DNA of 64,000 nt from the NCBI RefSeq assembly GCF_900129975.1, contig NZ_FSRG01000004.1, positions 620,001 to 684,000 on the forward strand, read 5' to 3'. Source of the stretch: Halodesulfovibrio marinisediminis DSM 17456. GTDB taxonomy: Bacteria; Desulfobacterota; Desulfovibrionia; Desulfovibrionales; Desulfovibrionaceae. The position numbers and the translations under genes were made by a program. The notes beneath the pieces are model-generated. The model saw only the letters and a list, made by a program, of their open reading frames with translations, did not search any database and was not told where the DNA came from. Shown here in pieces: positions 8,956 to 18,511 of this stretch (position 1 is its first letter; the number at the start of each line of letters is the position of its first letter).

Positions 8956-9891
8956 TTATGTAGAACAATATTCTTTTTCTATGAAGGTATCTACTTCATT
9001 ACGTGTAGGGATAGAAGTTTGTGCTCCGAGACGAGTAACTGATATTGCGGCTGCACCATGTGCAAAGCGGACAGCATCATCCATAGTCTTTCCTTCAAGA
9101 AGTGCTGTGATAAGTGCGCCGTTAAATACGTCACCCGCAGCTGTTGTATCAACAGGGGAGACAGAAAAGCCTGCAATAGTCCGCATACCTAATTCGTCAC
9201 TAATAAAAGCACCTTTGCTACCAAGTGTAATAATGACCTTCTCAACACCCTTTGCATGAAATACAGCAGCTGCCTTGCGTGCTTCTTCTTCGGTTTTAAC
9301 TGTAACGCCTGTCAGAATCTCAGTTTCAGTTTCGTTTGGCGTAATCATAGTTACATTCGCCAATAATGAATCAGGAAGTGGGCGGGCTGGAGCGGGGTTA
9401 AGTACCACTGTCTTTCCAGCATGGTGGGCTAGCCTTGCCATAAGTTCTACTGTGATAATGGGGGATTCTAACTGCATAAGTAGTGCATCAGCATGATCCA
9501 GCAGTGTGAGATGTGGCTCCACAACTTCTGGTAATAGATGGGCATTCGCTTCAGCAGAAATACCTATAGAGTTCTCCCCCTTACCATCCACATAGATAAT
9601 GGCAATTCCGGTAGGCGTATCTGGTACTGTGATAACGCCGGTGGTCAGAATGCCATCGGCAGAAAGCGTTTTAATTATGTTCCGGCCAAAATCATCATTC
9701 CCCACGCAGGCAATGAGAGCAATGTCTGCACCAAGCCGTCCGGCTGCAACTGCCTGATTTGCACCTTTTCCGCCAGCCACAACACGATACCCGTGTCCTG
9801 TAACTGTTTCTCCCGGGCGTGGGAATGAGTCGACCTGCAAAATATGGTCAGCGTTAACGCTGCCAAGGACAACAAGTTTTTTATTCGTCAT
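8956..9891 (-). CDS. rbsK: Ribokinase
   Basis: Phosphorylates D-ribose to ribose-5-phosphate with ATP after uptake; PfkB/ribokinase family. The first signature GGKGANQAVAAGRLG lies near residue 40 and the second, DTTAAGDVFNGAL, holds the catalytic Asp and anion hole. 311 residues is standard, and SVNADHILQVDSFPRPGET is the N-terminal substrate region of true ribokinases. It lies downstream of rbsDACB on the same strand but 229 bases after rbsB, a gap with a hairpin, so its expression may be partly uncoupled from the transporter. Confidence 0.92.
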   Translation of the reverse strand: MTNKKLVVLGSVNADHILQVDSFPRPGETVTGHGYRVVAGGKGANQAVAAGRLGADIALIACVGNDDFGRNIIKTLSADGILTTGVITVPDTPTGIAIIYVDGKGENSIGISAEANAHLLPEVVEPHLTLLDHADALLMQLESPIITVELMARLAHHAGKTVVLNPAPARPLPDSLLANVTMITPNETETEILTGVTVKTEEEARKAAAVFHAKGVEKVIITLGSKGAFISDELGMRTIAGFSVSPVDTTAAGDVFNGALITALLEGKTMDDAVRFAHGAAAISVTRLGAQTSIPTRNEVDTFIEKEYCST

Positions 9892-10061
9892 ATCTACTCC
9901 GCAGCGGTTGTCTCTGACTGTTCTCTTAGGGACGAGACGCTGCCCTGTACTAGCTTGTGAGATGATACTGCCTTTAGGGGAACTTTGGGGTGCATGTTAT
10001 AAGGAAATATTTCGATTAACCGTTACCGTGGTTAGTCCTAATGAAAGTTTTAGGAAGTGCG

Positions 10062-10101
10062 GCTGGGGGAACCCTTTTTTTAAAGAGTTTCCCCCCCAGT
10101 C
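10062..10101. other. Hairpin in the rbsB-rbsK gap
   Basis: A G-rich arm (10063-10071) faces a C-rich arm (10088-10098) with matching CTG/CAG and AA/TT ends but five G against seven C, so the stem is imperfect. No T tract follows on the minus strand, so it looks more like an mRNA processing or stabilising hairpin than a terminator. Nothing else is recognisable in the 229-base gap. Confidence 0.4.
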
Positions 10102-10120
10102 ACCTGAGACAAAAATAAAA

Positions 10121-10996
10121 TTACTTGATGACCTTAAGTGGCACAGGGATGTTTTCATCAACCTTTTCGCCTTTCAGGATCTTGCCAGCGGTTTCAACAC
10201 CCAATGAGCCGATGAGCGCAGGCTGTTGGGCGATGGTTCCTGCCATGTCACCGCGTTTTACAGCTTCAACACCGTCTTTTGTGCCGTCAAAGCCGACAAT
10301 AATAACTTTTTTGCCTGCTGCTTTGATGGCCTGCACTGCTCCAAGAGCCATTTCATCGTTCTGTGCGAATACCCCCTGTACTTCCGGCTGTGCTGCAAGG
10401 AGGTTCTCCATAACGTTAAGACCTTTTGTTCGGTCAAAATCGGCTGGCTGACTTGCAAGGAGTTTGAAATCATTTGCTTTTACAGCTTCAGCAAAACCTG
10501 CACCACGGTCGCGAGCAGCAGACGTGCCTGCAATGCCTTCAAGCTGGATTACCTTGGCACCTTTACCGAGCAGTGATGCCATGTAATCACCTGCCATTTT
10601 GCCGCCTGCTTTGTTGTCGGAAGCGATGTGGCTTGCCACTTTTCCGCGTGTTGCACCACGGTCAAGAGTAATAACAGGGATGTTAGCGTTGTTGATCATG
10701 CGGATTGCATTGGAAACAGCGTTAGAATCTGTAGGGTTGATGAGGATAACTTTTACCCCGCGTACGGTGAGGTCTTCCACGTTTGCAAGTTCCTTGCTCG
10801 GATCGTTTTGAGAATCCAGAACGATGAGTTCTAAGCCCATCTCGTTTGCTTTTTTAACAGCCCCGTCTTTCAGGGAGACAAAGAAGGGGTTGTTCAGTGT
10901 AGAAACGACCAGTGCAACGGTGTCTTTGGCCTGCGCAGGAATGCAAAGAGCAAGCGTAAGTGCCAATGTAGCAGTTAAACCTAAAAGTCTTTTCAT
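10121..10996 (-). CDS. rbsB: Periplasmic D-ribose-binding protein
   Basis: Substrate-binding component of the ribose ABC importer. Residues 1-23 form a signal peptide (MKRLLGL...CIPAQA), followed by [23 protein letters not shown], the typical start of the mature RbsB fold (periplasmic binding protein type I, Peripla_BP_4). Ligand-pocket segments such as [24 protein letters not shown] and VGFDGTKDG are conserved. Length 291 matches RbsB. It is encoded 26 bases after rbsC. Ribose is inferred from the complete rbsDACBK context; binding of a related sugar cannot be excluded. Confidence 0.92.
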   Translation of the reverse strand: MKRLLGLTATLALTLALCIPAQAKDTVALVVSTLNNPFFVSLKDGAVKKANEMGLELIVLDSQNDPSKELANVEDLTVRGVKVILINPTDSNAVSNAIRMINNANIPVITLDRGATRGKVASHIASDNKAGGKMAGDYMASLLGKGAKVIQLEGIAGTSAARDRGAGFAEAVKANDFKLLASQPADFDRTKGLNVMENLLAAQPEVQGVFAQNDEMALGAVQAIKAAGKKVIIVGFDGTKDGVEAVKRGDMAGTIAQQPALIGSLGVETAGKILKGEKVDENIPVPLKVIK

Positions 10997-11022
10997 TTGT
11001 AGTTCTCCTTGGAATGAGGATC

Positions 11023-11973
11023 TTATTTGCTTTTTGTGTCAATGAGGACGGCCAGAAGGATAACCAGTGCTTTGGCAATCATCTGGTAGTACGATGAAAC
11101 ATCAAGCAAGTTCAGAGCATTGTTAAGGAATCCGATGATGAGCGCACCTAGTAAGGTGCCTATGATGGTGCCTTTGCCGCCCATAAGGCTTGTGCCGCCG
11201 AGCACAACGGCTGCAATGGCATCCAGCTCGTATCCAAGTCCTGCGGTCGGTTGTGCAGAAGAAAGACGAGAAGTGACTATCAACCCTGCCAGTGCGGATA
11301 ATGTGCCGGATATAGCGTAGACATAAACTTTTATTCGATCGACGTTGATGCCGGAAAGGCGTGTGGCTGCTTCGTTGCCGCCTAATGCATAGATGTAACG
11401 TCCAAGGCGTGTATGGTTTAAAACGTACCATGCGCCAAGGAAGGTGAACGCCATGATCCAGACCGGAACTGGGATACCGAACATGTAGCCTGTTCCGATA
11501 ATTGCAAAACTATCTGCGACATCGGTAAATCCGGTGGATATTGGACGACCGTCTGTGTACACGAGCGTAAGTCCGCGTACGAGGGTCATGGCAACAAGAG
11601 TGGCAATAAATGCCTGAACCTTGCCTTTGGCGATGATGATACCGGTAATACCGCCAGTAATGGCTCCGGCAACGAGTGCCAACACAATGGCCACAAAAAC
11701 AGGAAATTCACTGGCAACGAGTGAAGCACCGATTGCACCACAGAATGCAAGGATGGAGCCGACAGAAAGGTCGATGCCTGCCGTGAGGATAACCATTGTC
11801 ATACCTACGGCGATGATGGCGTTAACAGCTGTCTGCCTGAGAATATTTAGGATGTTTCCTGTAGTGAAAAAGTGAGGGTTCAGAAACGATACAACTACAA
11901 TCATAATAATGAGTGCGATGAGTGTCTTCTGATCAATAAGCCATGCAGAGAATGTTTTTTTCTGGATAGTCAT
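11023..11973 (-). CDS. rbsC: Ribose ABC transporter permease
   Basis: Inner-membrane permease of the ribose importer, probably a homodimer. The 316 residues form eight to ten hydrophobic helices. The conserved permease segments [19 protein letters not shown] and [17 protein letters not shown] (the cytoplasmic loop that docks on the ATPase) and [12 protein letters not shown] are present. It lies between rbsA and rbsB with short gaps (12 and 26 bases), as in the E. coli operon. Confidence 0.92.
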   Translation of the reverse strand: MTIQKKTFSAWLIDQKTLIALIIMIVVVSFLNPHFFTTGNILNILRQTAVNAIIAVGMTMVILTAGIDLSVGSILAFCGAIGASLVASEFPVFVAIVLALVAGAITGGITGIIIAKGKVQAFIATLVAMTLVRGLTLVYTDGRPISTGFTDVADSFAIIGTGYMFGIPVPVWIMAFTFLGAWYVLNHTRLGRYIYALGGNEAATRLSGINVDRIKVYVYAISGTLSALAGLIVTSRLSSAQPTAGLGYELDAIAAVVLGGTSLMGGKGTIIGTLLGALIIGFLNNALNLLDVSSYYQMIAKALVILLAVLIDTKSK

Positions 11974-11985
11974 ATGGGTGTCTTC

Positions 11986-13479
11986 CTAACGCTTCTTGCC
12001 TACAGCGCAGGCCATAATATTTTCCTGATTAGCCTCGGCAGCGGTAAATTCTCCACTGATGTGGCCTTCGTGCATCACAACAATACGGTCGCTCATGCCG
12101 AGGATTTCCGGCATGTCGGAAGAAACAAGAATGATGCTCATGCCTTCTTTTTTGAAGGTGTTGATGAGTTGGTAAATTTCTTTTTTGGCTCCGACATCAA
12201 CCCCGCGGGTGGGTTCGTCGAGGATAAGAATTTTCGGGTGGGTCATGAGCCCCTTGGCAATAGCAACTTTTTGTTGGTTACCTCCTGAAAGGTTGCCGAT
12301 AGGCTGTCGCCGGCTCGGAGTTTTAATGTTGAACGTGTCTATGTATTCGCTCACAGCTTCGCGTTCAGTAGTGCTATTGATGTATCCAATAGCATTGCTG
12401 AAGTGTCTGAGGGCGGACAACGTCATGTTTTCTTTGACAGAGAGGTCGAGGATGAGACCATCCGCTTTGCGGTCTTCACTGATAAGGGCTATCCCGGCCT
12501 CAAGAGCATCCTTGGGGCTGTAGATGTCTACTTTTTTGCCACTGATGAAAATTGACCCGCCTGTAATAGGATTCGCGCCGAAGATGGCTTTCATAAGCTC
12601 TGTGCGACCAGCTCCCATCAGTCCGGCAATGCCTACGATTTCTCCTTCGCATATTTCAAGACTGACTTCATTAACGCCGTGGGCGGAAAGTTTTTCGGTT
12701 CGCAGGCTGACATCACCTTTGGCTACGGCTATTCGTGGGTATAGTTCTTCAAGCTTGCGTCCTACCATCAATTCAATCAGCGTGTCTTCGTTAATGTCTG
12801 ATACTGGCATTTCCGCAATAAATTTTCCGTCGCGAAGGATGGTTACATCGTCACAGATGGTAAAAATTTCTTTCAGACGGTGGGAGATGTATACAACACC
12901 ATATTTAGCATCGCGTAATTCATTGATGACAGAGAATAGTGCCTGTGTTTCCGTGTCGGTGAGGGCATCAGTCGGCTCATCCATAATGATGACGCGAGCT
13001 TCAAACGACAACGCTTTGGCAATTTCTACCATTTGCTGTTCGCCTATGCCCAGATCTCCGAGGCGGGTTTTGGATGAACGGGTGACACTGAGGCGACGCA
13101 GCAGGGCGTCAGCTTCATGGTACATTTGATCCCAACGGATTTTTCCAAACATTCCTGTTTGTTCTCTGCCGAGAAAAATATTTTCAGCAATGGATAGTTC
13201 AGGAAGAAGATTTAATTCTTGATGAATGATAGATATGCCTGCGTCCTGAGACTGGGCAGGACCTCTGAAGTCTACTTCTTGGCCAAGGTAGGTCATGATT
13301 CCGGCATCACGTTTATAAATGCCCGTGATAACTTTCATAAGCGTGGATTTGCCTGCGCCATTTTCGCCTACAAGCGCCATAACACGTCCGGCTGTGACGG
13401 TAAGGTTAACTCCGTCTAGTGCTTTTACACCCGGGAAACTTTTTTCGATGCCTTCCAGTCTGAGAAGCTCGTTTTCCAT
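11986..13479 (-). CDS. rbsA: Ribose ABC transporter, double ATPase subunit
   Basis: Cytoplasmic ATPase of the ribose importer, with two ABC cassettes fused in one 497-residue chain. The N-terminal cassette has Walker [10 protein letters not shown], a divergent signature ([14 protein letters not shown]) and Walker [12 protein letters not shown]. The C-terminal cassette has a degenerate Walker A ([10 protein letters not shown]), a canonical signature LSGGNQQKV and Walker [11 protein letters not shown]. This asymmetry, with one competent site, is normal for RbsA-type sugar importers. It lies 14 bases after rbsD and 12 before rbsC. Confidence 0.93.
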   Translation of the reverse strand: MENELLRLEGIEKSFPGVKALDGVNLTVTAGRVMALVGENGAGKSTLMKVITGIYKRDAGIMTYLGQEVDFRGPAQSQDAGISIIHQELNLLPELSIAENIFLGREQTGMFGKIRWDQMYHEADALLRRLSVTRSSKTRLGDLGIGEQQMVEIAKALSFEARVIIMDEPTDALTDTETQALFSVINELRDAKYGVVYISHRLKEIFTICDDVTILRDGKFIAEMPVSDINEDTLIELMVGRKLEELYPRIAVAKGDVSLRTEKLSAHGVNEVSLEICEGEIVGIAGLMGAGRTELMKAIFGANPITGGSIFISGKKVDIYSPKDALEAGIALISEDRKADGLILDLSVKENMTLSALRHFSNAIGYINSTTEREAVSEYIDTFNIKTPSRRQPIGNLSGGNQQKVAIAKGLMTHPKILILDEPTRGVDVGAKKEIYQLINTFKKEGMSIILVSSDMPEILGMSDRIVVMHEGHISGEFTAAEANQENIMACAVGKKR

Positions 13480-13493
13480 AATTGTTGTCTCCG

Positions 13494-13913
13494 TTAAAAG
13501 ACGACACCAGATTTTAATGTGATGTTAGCATAAGGAGTAAACTCGCCGGTGCGGATAATGGCAACGCTTTTTTCTGTAGTTGCTTTATATACTGCGTGGG
13601 GGACGTAGGTAACAGTGATTTCTTTTCCGCGTTGTGCAGCTAATGTTGCGATGAAGTCTTTCAGGATACCGTGAAGTTCTGGACTGAGTTTCGGGAATTC
13701 TTCTGCAAGCTCAACAGACTCTATTTCCATTTCTGTGGAAACAGCGTTGAGTGTGTCCATGAAAGAAGGAACTCCCTCAGATATGGCTAGATCTATGCGC
13801 TGAACATTTTTGGGGATAGGAAGTCCGGCATCGCAGATTGTGATAGCATCAAAGTGCCCCAGCTTAGCGATAACATACGATACCTCAGAGTTGATAAGAG
13901 TCGTTTTTTTCAT
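13494..13913 (-). CDS. rbsD: D-ribose pyranase
   Basis: Converts beta-pyranose ribose to the furanose form that ribokinase can use. The 139 residues begin [20 protein letters not shown] with the family's conserved histidine (H20 is the likely catalytic base) and end in [19 protein letters not shown], the conserved C-terminal stretch. It is the first gene of rbsDACB, and the promoter and operator should lie in the 314 bases upstream. No rbsR regulator gene is in the window. Confidence 0.93.
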   Translation of the reverse strand: MKKTTLINSEVSYVIAKLGHFDAITICDAGLPIPKNVQRIDLAISEGVPSFMDTLNAVSTEMEIESVELAEEFPKLSPELHGILKDFIATLAAQRGKEITVTYVPHAVYKATTEKSVAIIRTGEFTPYANITLKSGVVF

Positions 13914-13979
13914 GGCATACCTGCATCTTTTGTGAGTTATGCGTGTGTGTTTTATGTGATCCGATTAGCTAGAAATGCG

Positions 13980-14025
13980 CTGCTATGAGTTCTGTATTAA
14001 ATTTAATGATCAGCACTCATAGCAG
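13980..14025. promoter_or_regulatory. Palindromic element upstream of rbsD, candidate operator
   Basis: Perfect 10-bp inverted repeat CTGCTATGAG / CTCATAGCAG with a 26-base AT-rich spacer, ending 67 bases upstream of the rbsD start. The rest of the 314-base hydF-rbsD gap shows only the hydF terminator. The position suits an operator or an upstream mRNA hairpin for the ribose operon; the binding protein is unknown. Confidence 0.5.
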
Positions 14026-14176
14026 AGGGCAGTCTGGGCAGAACATAACACATTACAGCTAAAAATGCTAAAAAGTATGTTCAGAAGGAATAACGAGGAA
14101 ATTGCCAGTAGCAGCGGGAAAGGGCGGGGTGCAGAAGTTATACTGTGTATTTTTTTAGGAAGAGGGGTGGAAATAT

Positions 14177-14215
14177 AAAATCCCCCGCATGGTTGTATCC
14201 AGGCGGGGGATTTTT
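14177..14215 (-). terminator. Terminator of the hydrogenase operon after hydF
   Basis: GC-rich stem (AATCCCCCGC with GCGGGGGATT, arms ~14178-14187 and 14203-14212) with a 15-base loop, 13 bases past the hydF stop on the minus strand and followed by a T-rich stretch. The plus-strand side also carries five T. Confidence 0.82.
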
Positions 14216-14227
14216 ATGGACGTGTAA

Positions 14228-15427
14228 TTACATGCCCAACGGTTGGATAACTCTTTCCAACACGCCTTGTACCTTGGAGATAGCAACGCCGTAGTTGGTT
14301 GCCGGTACATTGTGTGCGTTAAGGTCTCGGATGCGGCGCATCATTTCGGACCGGTTGGACATGCAGCCGCCACACATGATGGCGAGGCTGTAGTCTTCCA
14401 GATTTTCAGGAAGATCATGACCGGAAAAAAGTTCGAAGGTCAGCTCTTTTCCTGTGTACTTTTTGATCCAGTTAGGAATTTTAACGCGCCCGATGTCGTC
14501 GTCCACGGCATGATGTGAGCAGGATTCGTACATCAGTACTTTGTCACCATCTTTCAGGTCATCAATTGATGATGCACCGTGCACAAGTTTAGGGAGGTCG
14601 CCCTTGTATCGCGCAAAGAGGGTAGAGAAGGTTGTGAGAGGAACAGAGTCCGGCACTATTTCAGCTACCTGATGGATTACTTGCGAATCAGTTACAACTA
14701 ACGCCGGAGGTTCTTTGAGCGTGTTAAGCGCAGCAGAGAGCTCCGTTTCTTTTACGGTCAGTGCCATTGCGTTTGAATCCAGTACATCCCGTAGAACTTG
14801 AACCTGAGGTAGAATCAGGCGTCCTTTTGGTGCAGCTCCGTCAATTGGAGCAACTAGTAGTACGGTTTGATCTGGAGAGACCATATCGCTTACCAGCAGG
14901 GGATCTTCAATAAGTTCTTTTGGAGCAGTTGCAATGATGAACCGCTTTAACTCATCAATATTTTCACCTGTGGTGGCAGAAACAGTGACAATGGAATGAC
15001 CGGAACACGCTTCCAAATCAGCCTGAGACGGTGTCGAAAGGTCAGATTTGTTAAAAACAACGATTACAGGAAGGTTCAAATCAGAAAGCTCTTTGAGCAG
15101 CTGTTTTTCTTCCTGTTGCATACCTTGTTCAGTTGCTACCAGAATAGCTACGTCTGTCCGGCGCAGAACTTTGCGCGTTGCAGACATACGCTGCAGGCCA
15201 ACTGTTCCGAAGTCATCCATACCGGCTGTATCAAAAAATGTCACAGGGCCGATGGGATGCAGTTCGTAATGTTTGCCTACAGGGTCTGTGGTGGTTCCGG
15301 GATGGCCGGAAACAATAGCAACTTCCTGATCTACAAGCGCGTTGATAAGGGCAGACTTACCTGCGTTACAGCGACCAGTGAGTGTAATAATGAGGCGTAC
15401 GCCTCTGGGAGCAGTGGATGTGTTCAT
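14228..15427 (-). CDS. hydF: [FeFe] hydrogenase maturation GTPase HydF
   Basis: Scaffold protein that receives the di-iron precursor built with HydE and HydG and passes the 2Fe subcluster to apo-HydA. The N-terminal GTPase domain has P-loop GRCNAGKS (18-25), switch DTAGMDD and the guanine motif NKSD. After the dimerisation domain, the iron-sulfur site is seen as ESCSHH and, about 50 residues later, IMCGGCM. The usual motif is CxHx(46-53)HCxxC; here the residue before CxxC is Met, so the three cysteines remain but that histidine is missing. 399 residues is normal. The start is 5 bases past the hydE stop. Confidence 0.92.
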   Translation of the reverse strand: MNTSTAPRGVRLIITLTGRCNAGKSALINALVDQEVAIVSGHPGTTTDPVGKHYELHPIGPVTFFDTAGMDDFGTVGLQRMSATRKVLRRTDVAILVATEQGMQQEEKQLLKELSDLNLPVIVVFNKSDLSTPSQADLEACSGHSIVTVSATTGENIDELKRFIIATAPKELIEDPLLVSDMVSPDQTVLLVAPIDGAAPKGRLILPQVQVLRDVLDSNAMALTVKETELSAALNTLKEPPALVVTDSQVIHQVAEIVPDSVPLTTFSTLFARYKGDLPKLVHGASSIDDLKDGDKVLMYESCSHHAVDDDIGRVKIPNWIKKYTGKELTFELFSGHDLPENLEDYSLAIMCGGCMSNRSEMMRRIRDLNAHNVPATNYGVAISKVQGVLERVIQPLGM

Positions 15428-15432
15428 ACTAA

Positions 15433-16497
15433 CTAAATTGCCGGTTGAGCTCGAAATGTGCGTTGCATGCTTGAGCCAGCTTGGGAACTAAGTGTAAATC
15501 CGGCTTGCTGGACTCTGGACTGGAGCAGTTTAACGGTAGAATTTTGTGATAATGCAGGATCATTCTTGCCGGGGTATATTGAGTAGCTGCTCCGGACTTC
15601 ATCCGGAGTGATGGATGGCATGATGACGTTGGCGCCTGCATTTAGTGCAAGTATCCGCCCGTCGTTATTGCGAACAGTGCGCAGGGAGTCCAGAGCGCTA
15701 GTCGCGGGAATATTTGTTGCCGGATTTAAAAGGCGAAGAAGTGCGGTAACGCGAAGGCTTTCCAGGAGTTTGCCTGGTGCAGCGTGACGCAATGGTGTTT
15801 GGGGGTGAGGAATAAACGGCCCGCAGGCTATCATATCCAGCCCCATGGTACTGAGGAGCAGAAGGTCATCAGTTAAGGTTTCTTCAGTCATGCCCGGCAG
15901 CCCGATAATAATTCCAGAACCGGTTTCGTACCCTAGGCGTTGGAGCGATTCAATGCGGTTCAGCCTGTCATACAGATGTTGCCCGGGCCTGTAGAGGCTG
16001 TGGAGGTCAGTATCCGTCGTTTCAATTTTAAGCAGATACCTGTCTGCGCCGCTGTCGCGCCATAGTCTGTATACATCGTCCGGATGATCGCCAAGCGAAA
16101 GCGTTACTGCCAGATTGAACTTTTCTTTGATGGCTCGAACAATTGTATAAATAAAATGAGGGTTTACATCCTCATCTTCTCCGGCTTGTAGAACAATAGT
16201 TCCCATCCCCATTGCTGCGGCAGTTTCAACAGCATCCATAATTTCTACATGGGTCAGCCGGTAGCGTAGAAGGTCGGTATTACTGCTGCGAAGCCCGCAG
16301 TAGTGGCAATTTTTTCTACAATGTGATGAAAACTCGATAACTCCTCGTTGATACACAGTATTGTTAAATAAAGCTCGAGCAGTAGCCGTTGCAGCTGTAA
16401 ACAAGGAATTATCAGTATCGCTGAATGATTTACCATCATACGCGACAGGACTCTTCAAAATCTCAATAATTTCATTACGTGTTAAAGACATGTACAA
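15433..16497 (-). CDS. hydE: [FeFe] hydrogenase maturation radical SAM enzyme HydE
   Basis: Radical SAM enzyme needed to assemble the H-cluster, thought to process the Fe(CO)2CN-cysteine complex from HydG. The catalytic cluster motif CxxxCxxC is seen as CRKNCHYC near residues 59-66, followed by the SAM-binding and TIM-barrel elements of the BioB-like fold. 354 residues is normal. It lies between hydG and hydF on the same strand. Overlap-sized spacing to hydF (5 bases) supports co-translation; the 144-base gap after hydG is looser. Confidence 0.92.
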   Translation of the reverse strand: MYMSLTRNEIIEILKSPVAYDGKSFSDTDNSLFTAATATARALFNNTVYQRGVIEFSSHCRKNCHYCGLRSSNTDLLRYRLTHVEIMDAVETAAAMGMGTIVLQAGEDEDVNPHFIYTIVRAIKEKFNLAVTLSLGDHPDDVYRLWRDSGADRYLLKIETTDTDLHSLYRPGQHLYDRLNRIESLQRLGYETGSGIIIGLPGMTEETLTDDLLLLSTMGLDMIACGPFIPHPQTPLRHAAPGKLLESLRVTALLRLLNPATNIPATSALDSLRTVRNNDGRILALNAGANVIMPSITPDEVRSSYSIYPGKNDPALSQNSTVKLLQSRVQQAGFTLSSQAGSSMQRTFRAQPAI

Positions 16498-16641
16498 AAC
16501 TTCCTTAAAAAATAGCAGTTGCGCGCTGCTAGGTTGCCGTCACCTTAAAAATAAGGTGACGGCTGAAGCATGTGACTGAATGCTGCGTACGTAGAGCAAT
16601 AAAGTGCCGTGCTATACGCTGGATGATGGCAGCAGTGTCAG

Positions 16642-18051
16642 CTACAGGTAGAGGTCACGTTCTCCCTGTTCTATGCGCTTTAGTCGGGACTCCACAACAG
16701 ATCGTCTTTCTACGGGACAGTTATCCACCTCGTTGGTGATGCAGACTTTGCCTGCTTTTCGAGTGGACTCTGATGCGTAGTCCTCTAAATATTCCTGGAA
16801 GGTAAGGAGTGAATTCGGCAGACAATATTGCTGAATAAATCCTCGTTTGGCCAAATCCATGAAGTGTTCGCCAGTTCTGCCAAGGCGATAGCATGCTGTA
16901 CACCAGGAAGGGAGATATCCGGCATCTACAATGTCTCGGATAACTTCATCTAAGCTCCTGTTGTCACTAATGCAAAATTGCTGCACTTCCGGACGGTCAT
17001 ACTCAGGGTCACTATACGCCCCAGGATAGGTGCGCGAGCCAGCACTTATTTGTGATACACCGATATCTAGCAACTCTCGGCGTAACACTGCTGATTCGCG
17101 AGTACTCAAGATCAAACCTGTGTATGGCACGGCAAGGCGCAGGATGGCAACTATTCGTTTGAAGGTCATATCATCAATCGGACATGGCGGATTGTACGCC
17201 ATATCTGCATTGAGTGCCGGTTCTAGCCGTGGAAAAGAAATTGTGTGTGGACCAACTCCAAACTTGTTTTCTAAATCCTGAGCATGGGTTAGCAGCGCCA
17301 GTATTTCGAATTTATAATCGTATAATCCGAATAACGCGCCCATTCCGACATCCTCAATGCCAGCTTCCATTGCCCTGTGCAGTGCATGTAATCGCCACAG
17401 GAAATTTTTTTTCACACCGCCCTTGTGGACAGAGTCGTACGTTTTTTCATGGTAGGTCTCCTGAAAACATTGGTAGGTACCAATGCCTACCTCTTGTAAT
17501 TTTCGGAAGCCTTCCACGGATAGTGGAGCACAGTTGACGTTAACACGTCGGATTTCTCCACTTTTTTCAGAGACGGTGTCGTAGACTGTCTGAACTGTCT
17601 CGGCAATCCAGTCAGCTTTGAGTTTGGGATGTTCGCCGTATACAAGGAGAAGACGTTTATGTCCCTGCTCTTCAAGGGCGATTACATCGCTTCGAATCTC
17701 TTCGGGTGAAAGGGTACGGCGGGTAAGGTCTTTGTTGGTAACGTTGAACCCGCAGTACAGGCAGCTGTTTCCGCATTCGTTGGTGATGTACATTGGGGCA
17801 AAGAGTACCAGTCTGTTGCCGTAGATTGCGTTTTTAACATCACGGGCAGCAGCAAAAAGCTCTTCGTCAAGCTCAGGGTCGGTTACTTGAAGTAATGTTG
17901 CTGTTTCTTCAAGAGTCAGCCCTTTTGCCTCACGTGCTTTAGATAGAATTTCCAGAACGTTGGCGCGGTCTGGATTTGCGGCATGCTCGAGAGTGTTGTT
18001 TATTGCTTGTTCATTAATAAAATTTTCTAGCTCGGAGGTGTCGGGCTGCAT
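16642..18051 (-). CDS. hydG: [FeFe] hydrogenase maturation radical SAM tyrosine lyase HydG
   Basis: Cleaves tyrosine to supply the CO and CN ligands of the H-cluster. The radical SAM motif is CGNSCLYC (CxxxCxxC), and the C-terminal auxiliary cluster motif CxxCx22C is intact (CTACYRLG...QQYC with exactly 22 residues between). Both clusters are needed, so the enzyme should be active. 469 residues is usual. It follows hydB by 98 bases, a gap with a long palindrome that may adjust maturase expression relative to the structural genes. Confidence 0.94.
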   Translation of the reverse strand: MQPDTSELENFINEQAINNTLEHAANPDRANVLEILSKAREAKGLTLEETATLLQVTDPELDEELFAAARDVKNAIYGNRLVLFAPMYITNECGNSCLYCGFNVTNKDLTRRTLSPEEIRSDVIALEEQGHKRLLLVYGEHPKLKADWIAETVQTVYDTVSEKSGEIRRVNVNCAPLSVEGFRKLQEVGIGTYQCFQETYHEKTYDSVHKGGVKKNFLWRLHALHRAMEAGIEDVGMGALFGLYDYKFEILALLTHAQDLENKFGVGPHTISFPRLEPALNADMAYNPPCPIDDMTFKRIVAILRLAVPYTGLILSTRESAVLRRELLDIGVSQISAGSRTYPGAYSDPEYDRPEVQQFCISDNRSLDEVIRDIVDAGYLPSWCTACYRLGRTGEHFMDLAKRGFIQQYCLPNSLLTFQEYLEDYASESTRKAGKVCITNEVDNCPVERRSVVESRLKRIEQGERDLYL

Positions 18052-18097
18052 AGATGTCCCTCATTATCCGGTTCGCAAAGATGCTCCATACAGGATA

Positions 18098-18124
18098 GGC
18101 ATCCCGACATCATGTCGGGATGCC
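18098..18124. other. Long palindrome in the hydB-hydG gap
   Basis: Near-perfect inverted repeat with 13-base arms (18098-18110 and 18112-18124) around one central base. The minus-strand side lacks a T run, so it is probably an mRNA-stabilising or attenuating hairpin between structural and maturase genes and not a full terminator. Confidence 0.6.
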
Positions 18125-18149
18125 TTCTTTGCTTAGTATTACAAGGTGC

Positions 18150-18500
18150 CTACAAGGACAGTTCAACGCCTTTTTCTTTAAGCGCTGCAAGTCGTGCACT
18201 ACGGTCAACAAAGTGAGTGTGCAGAAGGTCATGAGACTTGTGGCTGCAAGGGCCTTCTTTGAGGAAACCATCCTTTGTGGAGTATAGTTTCTTGATCATC
18301 GGGTTGTCCTGAGACTTACGGATTTTGTACAGGTTTTTGTCCGCATTGTAGACGGAAGCCTGTCGGATACCGATAAATTCAAGAGTAGCTGCAGTTGCTT
18401 CTTTAGCAACATTCAAACCGAGAACAGCGTAGCCGCAGGTGATACCGGCAAGTTTGATAAAACCGCGACGACTGATGGTGCCGATGCTTTTTTTCTTCAT
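18150..18500 (-). CDS. hydB: Periplasmic [FeFe] hydrogenase small subunit
   Basis: Small subunit of the Desulfovibrio-type heterodimeric [FeFe] hydrogenase. It carries a Tat signal with SRRGFIKLAG (residues 10-19) that can export the folded, cofactor-loaded dimer to the periplasm. The mature part (RQASVYNADKNLYKIRKSQDNPMIKKLY) is the helical belt that wraps the large subunit. 116 residues matches the family. It starts 11 bases after the large-subunit gene. Confidence 0.9.
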   Translation of the reverse strand: MKKKSIGTISRRGFIKLAGITCGYAVLGLNVAKEATAATLEFIGIRQASVYNADKNLYKIRKSQDNPMIKKLYSTKDGFLKEGPCSHKSHDLLHTHFVDRSARLAALKEKGVELSL

Positions 18501-18511
18501 GCTTTTGTCCC

